From positions 178,986 to 242,985 of the forward strand of contig CAKTFN010000003.1 of assembly GCA_934561055.1 (NCBI GenBank): a DNA stretch of 64,000 bases, read 5' to 3'. Below are positions 31,079-38,847 of the stretch, piece after piece. The position numbers and the translations under genes are program-made. The first letter of the stretch is position 1. Every line of letters begins with the position of its first letter. A model generated the notes under the pieces. The model saw only the letters and a program-made list of their open reading frames with translations, was not told the origin of the DNA and searched no databases. This DNA comes from an uncultured Eubacteriales bacterium. Its GTDB lineage: Bacteria; Bacillota; Clostridia; Oscillospirales; Acutalibacteraceae.

Positions 31079-34000
31079 ATGAAGTACATTTGGGAAAACC
31101 CTCAGATTATTCAGGAAAACAAGCAGGACGGCCACGTCATTGCCCTTCCGCACAAAACAGCCGAAAGCGCAACCGAAAGAAAGGACTCCCCTTTCAAAAT
31201 TTCTCTTGACGGAGAATGGAAGTTCCTTTGGGAAAAGGGCATTGCCGAAGCTCCCCTCGGAACAACCGACGCCGATTTTGACGATTCAAACTGGGAAAAC
31301 ATCACCGTTCCCGGCGTTTGGCAGCTTCAGAAAGATTACACAAAACCTTATTATTACGCAAACTCTTTCCCGAACTGCATCAGCGTTGAAAAAAGCAAAA
31401 TTCCCTCAATCGATCACGCCGCTCAGGAAGTCGGCGTTCACAGAACAACCTTTGACCTTCCGAAGGAATGGCTCGGTCGTGAAATTTTCCTCTTCTTCGG
31501 CGCGGCAAAAAGCGGACTTGAGGTTTTCCTCAACGGAAAAAGAGTAGGATATTCTCAAGGTCCGAACACTCCGCACGAATTTGACGTAACCGATTACGTC
31601 AAGGAAGGAAAGAACCAGCTCACCGCCGTTGTCTATCGTTATACCGACGGAACATACCTTGAAGACCAGGATATGTGGTTCTTCTCGGGAATTTATCGTG
31701 AGGTTTATCTTTACAGCGAACCGAAGGTCTGCCTTCGTGACCTTTATGTTACAACCGACCTCATCAACAATTACACCGACGCCGACCTCACCGCCGAGCT
31801 GTTCATCAACGATTATTCCGACGCCGGAAAGTTTGCCGAAATTGCCGCCGTTCTCCTTAAAAACGGAAAGGACATTGCAATCGGAAGCAGTGAACTCATC
31901 ACAAGAGCCGGCGAAAACAAGCTCGTTTTCAAAAAGCGCATCATGTCTCCCGCCCTTTGGTCGAACGAAAAGCCGGAACTTTACACTCTCCTTCTTAAAA
32001 TCACCTGCGGCGACGAAGTGACCTTCAAGGCTATCCGCATCGGCTTCAAGCAGGTTGAAATCAAGGGTGAAAAGATTCTCGTCAACGGTCAGCCGCTTCT
32101 TATCAGAGGCGTTAACCGCCATGATTACGACCCCGATTACGGCTGGGCAGTTCCTTATGAAAGATATATTCAGGATCTCAACATCATGAAGCGCGCAAAC
32201 ATCAACGCAATCAGAACGAGCCATTATCCCAACGACCCGAAATTCTATGACCTTTGCGACGAATACGGCTTCTGGGTAATGGACGAATGCGACCTTGAAA
32301 CCCACGGCGTCCGCCGCAAGGGTGTTCCCGGAGACAACCCGATGTGGACAAAGGCCGTCATTGACCGAATGGAAAGAATGGTTCTCAGAGACAGAAACCA
32401 CGCCTGCGTTTTCATGTGGAGCCTCGGAAACGAGTCCGGCGACGGAAGCAACTTCCTTCGCATGAAAGAGGCCGCAATGCGCCTTGACAGAACGAGACAG
32501 TTCCATTACGAAGGCGACTTTGACTTCACAAAGAGCGACGTAATCAGCCGTATGTATCCGAGCGAGAAGGACTTTGAAAAGCTCGGAAAGAAGGAACCGA
32601 TCACAATCGGTGTGTTCGACAACATTGCAAACGCACTCGCCGCAGACAACAAACCGATCGCAAAAGAGCTTTACACAAAGCCGGTCATTCTTTGCGAATA
32701 CGCCCATGCGATGGAAAACAGCCTCGGAAACTTCCAGGAATACATGGACGCTTTTGAAAAATACGAAAACCTTGCCGGCGGCTTCATTTGGGACTTTGTT
32801 GACCAGGCAATCCGCAAAAAAGACGAAAACGGAAACGATATCTGGCTTTACGGAACAGACTACGACGAAAAATCGAACTGGTTCGTTCCGCCGTATAACA
32901 CCTGCGCAATCACCGGAAGCAACACATACTTCAATGCGAACGGAATCATTGCCGCCGACAGAACCCTTCACCCCTCGGCTTACGAAGTTAAAAAAGTCTA
33001 TGCCGAAATGAAGGTTGAAAAGAAGGAAAACGCAAAGGACGTTTATATCGTCAAAAACAAGCAGCTTTTCTCAGACCTTTCCGCTTTTGACCTTTGCTAC
33101 GTTGTTACGAACAACGGCGAAGTTATTCTCAAGGGCGAAGTCGAAAAGGAAAAGTACGCCGATACCGCTCCCCTTTCGGAAAAAGAGTTCACCCTCCCGG
33201 TTGAAATTCCCGAAAGCGCAAAGGGCGAAATCATCATAGTTTTCTCCTTCCTCAGAAGAGAGGCAACAAGATTCTGCGAAAAAGGCTATGAACAGACCTT
33301 TGACCAGTATGTTCTTCGTGAAGCTCTCCCGAAGGAAGAGCCGAAGGACACCGGAAAAGTTAAGATTGAAGGAACGGAAAAATTCTTCACCGTAACCGGC
33401 GACGGCTTTGTTTATACCTTTGAAAACGGTCAGCTTTCTCAGATTCAAAAGGGCGAAAAGACCTATCTTCTCAAGCCGTTCAGCCCGAATTTCTACAGAC
33501 CTCTCACCGATAACGACATCGACTATCTCAACTTCACTCCGCCGCTCATCTTCCTCAATCCCCTCTTCCAATGGAGACGTTCGACCGCTCTCGCAAAGAG
33601 CAAAGCTACTCTTGTTCATCAGTACAGCCACAGCGCAAGGGTTGAAACGAACATCAGCGTTATAGGCATGAAGGGCGTTAAGATTTTCTATACCGTTCAC
33701 TCCGACGGAAGAATCGACGTTTCCTATGAAGGTACGCCGCTCATGGATATGCTTCGCTTCGGCCTTCAGTTCAGACTTCCGGGCGAATTCGATCTTGTAA
33801 AGTGGTACGGCAGAGGACCGCAGGAAACCTACTGCGACAGAAAGACCGGCGGAAAAATCGGCATCTACAACATGAAGGTTGAGGAGCTTGAACACAGATA
33901 TATGCGTCCGCAGGAGAACGGCCAGCGCACCGACGTCCGCTCGCTTGAGCTTTCCGACAGCGAAGGCCACACTCTTTCCTTCGCCGCAAAGGGCTGCTCA

Positions 34001-34219
34001 CCCGTTTTCTGCTTCGGCGCACTGCGTTATTCGCTCGAAGACCTCGACAAGGCAACCCACGAGCATCTTCTTCCCCATAAGGACTTCACAAACGTCACGC
34101 TTGACCTCATGCAAAGAGGTGTCGGCGGCGACGCACCGGGAAGCGCCTGCATTCATGAACCTTATCTCATGAAAAAGGGAACAAATTTCAAACTTGAATT
34201 TGAAATCGCGGTCAAATAA
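31079..34219 (+). CDS. lacZ: Beta-galactosidase, glycoside hydrolase family 2
   Basis: A 1,046-residue cytoplasmic enzyme that hydrolyses lactose and other beta-galactosides. The jelly-roll sugar-binding domain (about 50-210), Ig-like domain and TIM barrel are followed by the C-terminal small-chain domain (GRGPQETYCDR motif). The acid/base Glu452 lies in LGNESGDGSN and the nucleophile Glu540 in CEYAHAMENS, both classic GH2 signatures. Length matches the LacZ family. The frame is open from 30962, but ATG 31079 is preferred because it has GAAAGGA 7 nt upstream, gives the conserved KYIWENP start, and the promoter overlaps the earlier part. No signal peptide. A terminator follows, so it is probably monocistronic, with no permease or repressor beside it. 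galT lies 20 kb away. Confidence 0.96.
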   Translation: MKYIWENPQIIQENKQDGHVIALPHKTAESATERKDSPFKISLDGEWKFLWEKGIAEAPLGTTDADFDDSNWENITVPGVWQLQKDYTKPYYYANSFPNCISVEKSKIPSIDHAAQEVGVHRTTFDLPKEWLGREIFLFFGAAKSGLEVFLNGKRVGYSQGPNTPHEFDVTDYVKEGKNQLTAVVYRYTDGTYLEDQDMWFFSGIYREVYLYSEPKVCLRDLYVTTDLINNYTDADLTAELFINDYSDAGKFAEIAAVLLKNGKDIAIGSSELITRAGENKLVFKKRIMSPALWSNEKPELYTLLLKITCGDEVTFKAIRIGFKQVEIKGEKILVNGQPLLIRGVNRHDYDPDYGWAVPYERYIQDLNIMKRANINAIRTSHYPNDPKFYDLCDEYGFWVMDECDLETHGVRRKGVPGDNPMWTKAVIDRMERMVLRDRNHACVFMWSLGNESGDGSNFLRMKEAAMRLDRTRQFHYEGDFDFTKSDVISRMYPSEKDFEKLGKKEPITIGVFDNIANALAADNKPIAKELYTKPVILCEYAHAMENSLGNFQEYMDAFEKYENLAGGFIWDFVDQAIRKKDENGNDIWLYGTDYDEKSNWFVPPYNTCAITGSNTYFNANGIIAADRTLHPSAYEVKKVYAEMKVEKKENAKDVYIVKNKQLFSDLSAFDLCYVVTNNGEVILKGEVEKEKYADTAPLSEKEFTLPVEIPESAKGEIIIVFSFLRREATRFCEKGYEQTFDQYVLREALPKEEPKDTGKVKIEGTEKFFTVTGDGFVYTFENGQLSQIQKGEKTYLLKPFSPNFYRPLTDNDIDYLNFTPPLIFLNPLFQWRRSTALAKSKATLVHQYSHSARVETNISVIGMKGVKIFYTVHSDGRIDVSYEGTPLMDMLRFGLQFRLPGEFDLVKWYGRGPQETYCDRKTGGKIGIYNMKVEELEHRYMRPQENGQRTDVRSLELSDSEGHTLSFAAKGCSPVFCFGALRYSLEDLDKATHEHLLPHKDFTNVTLDLMQRGVGGDAPGSACIHEPYLMKKGTNFKLEFEIAVK

Positions 34220-34230
34220 AAATAGCAAAT

Positions 34231-34269
34231 ACCCCTGCTGTATCACACCGATACGGCAGGGGTTTTTTT
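34231..34269 (+). terminator. lacZ terminator
   Basis: A 13-bp stem (CCCCTGCTGTATC with one G-T pair, arms 34232-34244 and 34250-34262) followed by seven T. Confidence 0.93.
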
Positions 34270-34310
34270 CGCGTTGAAACCGGCAGCACAATAATGAAAC
34301 ATTTTGTCCC

Positions 34311-34339
34311 TTGTTATTGCCCCTTGGCTCGGATATAAT
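34311..34339 (+). promoter_or_regulatory. Promoter of the XRE/sigma-like and serpin operon
   Basis: TTGTTA (34311-34316), a 17-bp spacer and TATAAT (34334-34339). GGAGGT stands 7 nt before the ATG at 34363. Confidence 0.8.
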
Positions 34340-34362
34340 AAAAGTGCAATGGAGGTGGTAAT

Positions 34363-34815
34363 ATGCAGAGCGCTCAAAAAATTCACGAATTGCGGCAAAA
34401 GGCAAACATAACTCAGTCAGAGCTCGCTGAAAAATTGTTTGTGTCAAGGGATCTTGTTTCAAAATGGGAATCGGGTGCCCGTCGTCCGGACTTCCGCACG
34501 GCAACAAAAATTGCGGCCGTTTTCGGCGTTTCGCCCAATGAAATCATTGACCGCGACGAAATTCTGCTGTCCGAACTTTCCGGGTGTATCCCTTCCGATT
34601 TTAATGCGGCGGCCGACCGTATTGACAGTCTGCTGAATGATTTTCTTCACAGTCTCACGGAACGTGAATGTGATGTTTTCATACGCAGATATCATTTTAT
34701 GCAAAACAGTTTTGAAATTGCGGCCTTTTACAAAATGAAGGAAGCCAACGTTCGCCTCATTCTTCACCGAACAAGGAACAAGCTAAAAAAATATCTGACG
34801 GAGGTATCAAAATGA
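34363..34815 (+). CDS. Hybrid regulator: XRE helix-turn-helix plus sigma-70 region 4-like domain
   Basis: A 150-residue predicted DNA-binding protein. Residues 3-62 form an XRE/Cro-type helix-turn-helix (ITQSELAEKL, SRDLVSKWESG, PNEIIDRD). Residues about 96-146 resemble sigma-70 region 4 (LTERECDVFIRRY, then MKEANVRLILHRTRNKLKKYL), the domain that binds -35 elements. There is no region 2, so it cannot be a complete sigma factor. The stop overlaps the next gene's ATG (ATGA at 34812-34815), which implies translational coupling to the membrane serpin. The order 'sigma-like regulator, then single-pass membrane protein' resembles sigma/anti-sigma operons, so the serpin may control this protein. 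That functional link is inference; the domains are clear. Confidence 0.85.
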   Translation: MQSAQKIHELRQKANITQSELAEKLFVSRDLVSKWESGARRPDFRTATKIAAVFGVSPNEIIDRDEILLSELSGCIPSDFNAAADRIDSLLNDFLHSLTERECDVFIRRYHFMQNSFEIAAFYKMKEANVRLILHRTRNKLKKYLTEVSK

Positions 34816-36296
34816 ATAAATATGATTTATTCGATTCGTTGTCAAGAATTGATGATGAACTCGTTACCCGTTCAAATCAAAAAAACAAATACGAAAAAAA
34901 AGACAAAGCCATGACCTCAAAAAGTCTTGTTTTCAAGCGTGTTCTTCCTGCCGTTGCCGTGTTTGCGGCAGTAATTTCCGCACTTTTCGGGTTTCATGTT
35001 CTTAACGCCAAACCGACCGTTCCGAATAATACAGACAGTACAGTGTCAAACACGAACCGAACACCGTCCGTGAACTTTCTTAACTACAGTGTTGCTCAAC
35101 CGAACATTCCGAAACAAATTCAGTTTTCCGAGGACATCAATTCAAAGCAGTCCGAGGATTTTTACGAACAGACGAGAAACCGCATTCTAAACAACAAAAT
35201 TGACAAAACGGATTTTGCCGAATTTTTGAATCGTACAGCGGAAAGCTTTCTTTCCGTGAAAGATAACCAAAACAAAATCTACTCCCCGGCGAATGTTTAT
35301 ATCGCCTTATCAATGCTTGCAAGCTGCACCGTCGGAGAAACACAAAAGCAGATTTTGAATATACTCGGTGCCGATTCCGAAACAAAAGCACGGGAAATTG
35401 CAACAAAGCTGCTCAAGGGTAATTACATTGATGACGGCACAAAAAAGAGTCTGCTGACAAATTCCGTTTGGACAAGTTCAAAATTTAACCTGAACAAAAG
35501 CTTTTTGGAAGAACTTTCTCAAAATTATTATGCTCCGGTGTTCAGCGGCAACACAAGTGACGAAGCATACTCAAAAGCACTGCAAAATTGGCTTAACTCT
35601 TCAACCGATAATCTGCTGACCGATGCGGCAAACGACATTAAATTTGACGAGCAAACGGCGATGACGCTTGTTTCAACGCTTTATTACGCCGCAAACTGGG
35701 AAAGCGAATTTCTTGAAAAAGAGAATACGGAAAAAGTTTTTCATTCCCCTTCCGGAGATAAAACCTGCACCTTTATGCATCAGCGTTCATACGAAGAATA
35801 TATAAAAGAGGACGGATTCGGCGCAGTGAAAAAGCAGTTTTCCGGCGGCGAATATATGTATTTCATTCTGCCGGACGAAGGGGTATCCCCGGAATCGGTT
35901 ATCGGTTCAAAACGTTTAACGGATATCCTCTGCTCGGACAATTCGGACAATGCGGTTACTGCCGACGTAAAATTAAGCGTGCCGAAATTCGACGTTGCCT
36001 CAAACCTTAATCTGAAAGATTATCTTGTTTCTCTCGGCATGACAGACGCTTTTGATTTTGAAAAAGCAAACTATTCTCCCGTCTCTTCCGACAATCTCTT
36101 TCTTTCAAAAATTCAGCACGCCGCAAGAGTTTCCGTTGATGAAAAAGGTGTGACTGCCGCCGCATTTACGGTTGAGACGATTAAGGGACTCGGAGTTATT
36201 AAAACCTCTGTTGACTTCACTCTTGACAGACCGTTCATCTTTGCAATCACCGGTTCTTCAGGCGTTATGTTTATCGGAGTAGTAAACCAAATATAA
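34812..36296 (+). CDS. Membrane-anchored serpin (serine protease inhibitor)
   Basis: A 494-residue type II membrane protein. Residues 1-43 are cytoplasmic and charged (FDSLSRIDDELV), 44-64 form one transmembrane helix, 65-115 a Ser/Thr/Asn-rich linker, and about 120-494 a serpin domain outside the cell. The reactive-loop hinge is intact (Glu444-Lys-Gly446-Val-Thr-Ala-Ala-Ala451), as needed for inhibitory serpins. Counting 17 residues from Glu444 puts P1 near Leu460-Gly461, suggesting a chymotrypsin/elastase-like target. The shutter and C-terminal strands (DRPFIFAIT) are present. Inhibitory serpins (siropins) are known from the gut clostridium Eubacterium siraeum. The unusual parts are the cytoplasmic tail and coupling to a sigma-like regulator, so the protein might sense proteases as well as block them. 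GGAGGT lies 7 nt before the start. Confidence 0.92.
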   Translation: MNKYDLFDSLSRIDDELVTRSNQKNKYEKKDKAMTSKSLVFKRVLPAVAVFAAVISALFGFHVLNAKPTVPNNTDSTVSNTNRTPSVNFLNYSVAQPNIPKQIQFSEDINSKQSEDFYEQTRNRILNNKIDKTDFAEFLNRTAESFLSVKDNQNKIYSPANVYIALSMLASCTVGETQKQILNILGADSETKAREIATKLLKGNYIDDGTKKSLLTNSVWTSSKFNLNKSFLEELSQNYYAPVFSGNTSDEAYSKALQNWLNSSTDNLLTDAANDIKFDEQTAMTLVSTLYYAANWESEFLEKENTEKVFHSPSGDKTCTFMHQRSYEEYIKEDGFGAVKKQFSGGEYMYFILPDEGVSPESVIGSKRLTDILCSDNSDNAVTADVKLSVPKFDVASNLNLKDYLVSLGMTDAFDFEKANYSPVSSDNLFLSKIQHAARVSVDEKGVTAAAFTVETIKGLGVIKTSVDFTLDRPFIFAITGSSGVMFIGVVNQI

Positions 36297-36298
36297 AA

Positions 36299-36340
36299 AA
36301 CTGCTGCAATCATTTCAAACGGTTGCAGCAGTTCTTTGCT
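36299..36340. terminator. Hairpin at the 3' end of the serpin gene, possibly bidirectional
   Basis: Arms AACTGCTGCAA (36299-36309) and TTGCAGCAGTT (36323-36333). The U-tract is poor on the plus strand (CTTTGCTTT) but good on the minus strand, so it may stop convergent transcripts too. Confidence 0.75.
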
Positions 36341-36366
36341 TTCATTCAAATATCAAACAAGCCCAT

Positions 36367-36392
36367 AAAAAGAGCGCCCTCATCGGACGCTC
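36367..36392 (-). terminator. Terminator of the alpha/beta hydrolase gene
   Basis: 8-bp stem (36372-36379 with 36385-36392, one G-T pair), GATGA loop, then five T on the minus strand. Confidence 0.85.
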
Positions 36393-36400
36393 TCGTTTGT

Positions 36401-37372
36401 TTATTTCTGCACTGCCGGAACAAGACCGACCTTTTCAAGCATTTCGTCAATCTTTGCGCCGTACTGCTGTGTTCCGATAACATAGCTTGAGGCGTGGTCT
36501 GCGCCTTCAACAATCATCATGTCCTTAACAGGGTGCGAGCAGGCGTCAAAAAGAAGATACACCATGAACGTCGGAACAAAATTGTCCGCTCCGCCGTGAA
36601 TGAAAAGCATCGGAAGTCTTGCGTGCTTAACGCTTTCAAGCGCATTGGTATCCTTTTTGAAGTCATAGCCGGCTTTTTTGATGTTGATTGCGTTAACAAT
36701 CGGAAGCAGCGGTTTTTCCGGAATCTTCAAATCGGCAAGCTTATATGTAAACTCGTCCCATGCGCTTGTATATCCGCAGTCGGCAACGGTGAGCTTTACG
36801 TTTTCGGGAAGATTTTCGTCGCTGCTCATGAGCATAACGGTTGCGCTTCCCATCGAAACGCCGTGAATGACTATCGAAATGTCGTTTCCGAATGTATCGT
36901 TAAGGAAGTGAAGCCACTTCACGCTGTCCTTGGCTTCATAATAGCCGAAGCCGAGATACTTTCCTTCGCTCTCGCCTGCGGCACGGTGGTCAACAAGAAA
37001 AACGTTGAAGCCCCGTGAAAGATAATACTGCGAAATTCCGGAAAATTCACGTCTTCCCTCGCAACGATAGCCGTGCGCACAGAAGGCAAAAAGCTTTGAG
37101 GGCTTTTCCGGTTTGAGAAGATATCCGATGAGCTTTGTTCCGTCGTCGGCGTTGATCGTGTAGCGTTCGTAGCCGTAATCCTCAAGCCACTGACGGTTTT
37201 TTTCGCCGACGGCTCTCATCTCGGTCATGTCTGCGCCGGAAACGAGGTTTCCGAAGCCTTCCGGAACGGCGAATCTTCGGTCAACAAGAAGGTTTGAAAC
37301 GAGGTCGCAAATTCCGTATCCTCCGCCTGCGGCAAGGCCGGCGGCCGCAAGAAGTTTTGCTGCTTTTTTCAT
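36401..37372 (-). CDS. Alpha/beta hydrolase with N-terminal membrane segment
   Basis: A 323-residue serine hydrolase. Residues 4-28 are hydrophobic and Ala/Gly-rich and probably anchor the protein or act as an uncleaved signal. The nucleophile elbow is Gly171-Val-Ser173-Met-Gly175. An HG oxyanion motif (CAHGYRCEGR) lies near residue 99, the acid is in HGGADNFVP, and the histidine is in EGADHASSY. This matches clostridial 'alpha/beta fold hydrolase' proteins, a broad esterase/peptidase group, so the substrate is unknown. It has its own promoter and terminator, and a ribosome site AAAAGGAG before ATG 37372, so it is monocistronic and convergent with the serpin operon. Confidence 0.88.
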   Translation of the reverse strand: MKKAAKLLAAAGLAAGGGYGICDLVSNLLVDRRFAVPEGFGNLVSGADMTEMRAVGEKNRQWLEDYGYERYTINADDGTKLIGYLLKPEKPSKLFAFCAHGYRCEGRREFSGISQYYLSRGFNVFLVDHRAAGESEGKYLGFGYYEAKDSVKWLHFLNDTFGNDISIVIHGVSMGSATVMLMSSDENLPENVKLTVADCGYTSAWDEFTYKLADLKIPEKPLLPIVNAINIKKAGYDFKKDTNALESVKHARLPMLFIHGGADNFVPTFMVYLLFDACSHPVKDMMIVEGADHASSYVIGTQQYGAKIDEMLEKVGLVPAVQK

Positions 37373-37414
37373 GGTGTTTTCTCCTTTTCAATCAATGTTT
37401 TTGAATATGGTTCA

Positions 37415-37443
37415 ATTATACATCCGGCGCAAAAAATAGTCAA
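37415..37443 (-). promoter_or_regulatory. Promoter of the alpha/beta hydrolase gene
   Basis: Minus-strand TTGACT (37438-37443), a 17-bp spacer and TATAAT (37415-37420). Confidence 0.85.
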
Positions 37444-37485
37444 ATGTTGCCGATTTTCTTGATTTTGTTTTATCAAAAAAACGCT

Positions 37486-38808
37486 TTATCTGAATTTTTT
37501 GATGAGGCTGATTTTGACCTTTTTCGCCTTCGGCATAAGTTTTGAATACGCATAATATTTTATCTTGTTTCCGACGAGAACATATTCGCCGATGAATTCG
37601 TGATAATCGGCGGAAAAACTCTTTTTGAAGTCATAAATTCCCTTAAAGTTGTCCGCCGGAACAAGCGTTCCGAGCGTTCCGTCCTCCTGAAGTTCCGGAG
37701 TTTTGACGATGACGTAACCGAGGTCATGAATGCTGCAGCCTCGGTTGATGCTTTCGCAAAGACGAAGATAATTGAGGTAATGGCTCGAACGGGTGTTGTT
37801 TCTGATTACGTTCCTCGTTCCGCCGAAAAGGCAGCTTCCCATTCCGGCGTAGTAAATCGAAAGTCCGCCCGCAACGCAAATTCGGTTTTCTTTTGTGAAT
37901 TCTTCCGCTTCTTTGATTCGCTTTTCAAAGTGTTCGGTCTGCTTGTCAACGCTGTCGATGATTTCGTGCAGTTGACGTGCCTTCTTTTCGTGAGCGCCTT
38001 CAAGCTGAGAAAGAGCCTCCTCTTTCTTCTTGAGTCTTTCGCTCTGAAGCTTTCTGTCAAGCTCTTTGTCGTAATAAACGAGTTTGAGATCGCTGCAACC
38101 GTCAAATTCACGAAGGAGTTTTGCGCAGTAATCGCCGTTGCGCTCAACAAAGCTGTCTCGCTCCGACGTGTCGTGCATAACGCCCATAAAGTCATCCATG
38201 ATTGACATATCGGCGTCAACGTCCTTTGAGGTGAACGTTTTTGCAACAAGTCCTCTTTGTTCTCCGATTCTGATGCTGTATCTTACGCCCTTGTCGCATT
38301 TTTTAAGAATCGCCTTTGCTTCAAGTGTGTTTCCGTTTTTGTCCTTGAGCGGAATGAAAAGCTGAACCGGCTGCTTGTATGTGTAATTTTCAATCGAAGG
38401 ATTGAGCTCATAGCCGAGCGAAAGAAGCGTTTTGTGAAGTTCATGTCCTTCTTCTTTTCTTTCGCCGTTCACACGAAGGTCAATCGGCGGATCCATAATG
38501 AACGCCGTGATTTTGCACTTTGCAACCTCTGCTTTCATGAAAGCCGTGAACGCGGAAAGAAGCTCTTTGTTTTCATAATCGCAAACGGGGCCTGCCGGAG
38601 CGTACCAAATTTTTCCGGCCACCGGAAGGTCACGTTCCATGACGAGAACGCAAAGAACACGTTCTTCGCCGGAAAAGCCCGAATAATAGGTGCATTTCCA
38701 CGTTGTTTTAACCTTCTCCCAGCGTGAACATTGAATATACTGGCCGCCGTGACTTTCAATGAATTCGTCATAGGCTTTCATGTCTGTTTCTTTTTTGAAT
38801 GTATACAT
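37486..38808 (-). CDS. FemABX-family peptidyltransferase (peptidoglycan cross-bridge)
   Basis: A 440-residue cytoplasmic protein of the FemABX family, which transfers amino acids from aminoacyl-tRNA to the stem-peptide side chain of lipid II. Visible features are the two GNAT-like halves: one around PVAGKIWYAPAGPVCDY and TAFIMDPPIDLR, and one around GLSIYYAGMGSCLFGG and SSHYLNYLRLCE. Between them, near residues 255-310, is the Lys/Glu-rich coiled-coil pair typical of FemA/FemX. The frame is open to a TTG at 38817, but that codon abuts the ribosome site; ATG 38808 sits 9 nt after AAGAAGG and is chosen. It follows murE by 39 nt, so the two are probably one operon. Which residue it adds (Gly, Ala or Ser) cannot be read from sequence. 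Confidence 0.88.
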   Translation of the reverse strand: MYTFKKETDMKAYDEFIESHGGQYIQCSRWEKVKTTWKCTYYSGFSGEERVLCVLVMERDLPVAGKIWYAPAGPVCDYENKELLSAFTAFMKAEVAKCKITAFIMDPPIDLRVNGERKEEGHELHKTLLSLGYELNPSIENYTYKQPVQLFIPLKDKNGNTLEAKAILKKCDKGVRYSIRIGEQRGLVAKTFTSKDVDADMSIMDDFMGVMHDTSERDSFVERNGDYCAKLLREFDGCSDLKLVYYDKELDRKLQSERLKKKEEALSQLEGAHEKKARQLHEIIDSVDKQTEHFEKRIKEAEEFTKENRICVAGGLSIYYAGMGSCLFGGTRNVIRNNTRSSHYLNYLRLCESINRGCSIHDLGYVIVKTPELQEDGTLGTLVPADNFKGIYDFKKSFSADYHEFIGEYVLVGNKIKYYAYSKLMPKAKKVKISLIKKFR

Positions 38809-38847
38809 AAAACTCAACCTTCTTAAATCTATGGTAATTTTTTTCGG

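Noticed and set aside
31406..32971. Minus-strand frame of 521 codons opposite lacZ
   Set aside because: Antisense shadow of a clearly functional, strongly biased gene; product has no family features.
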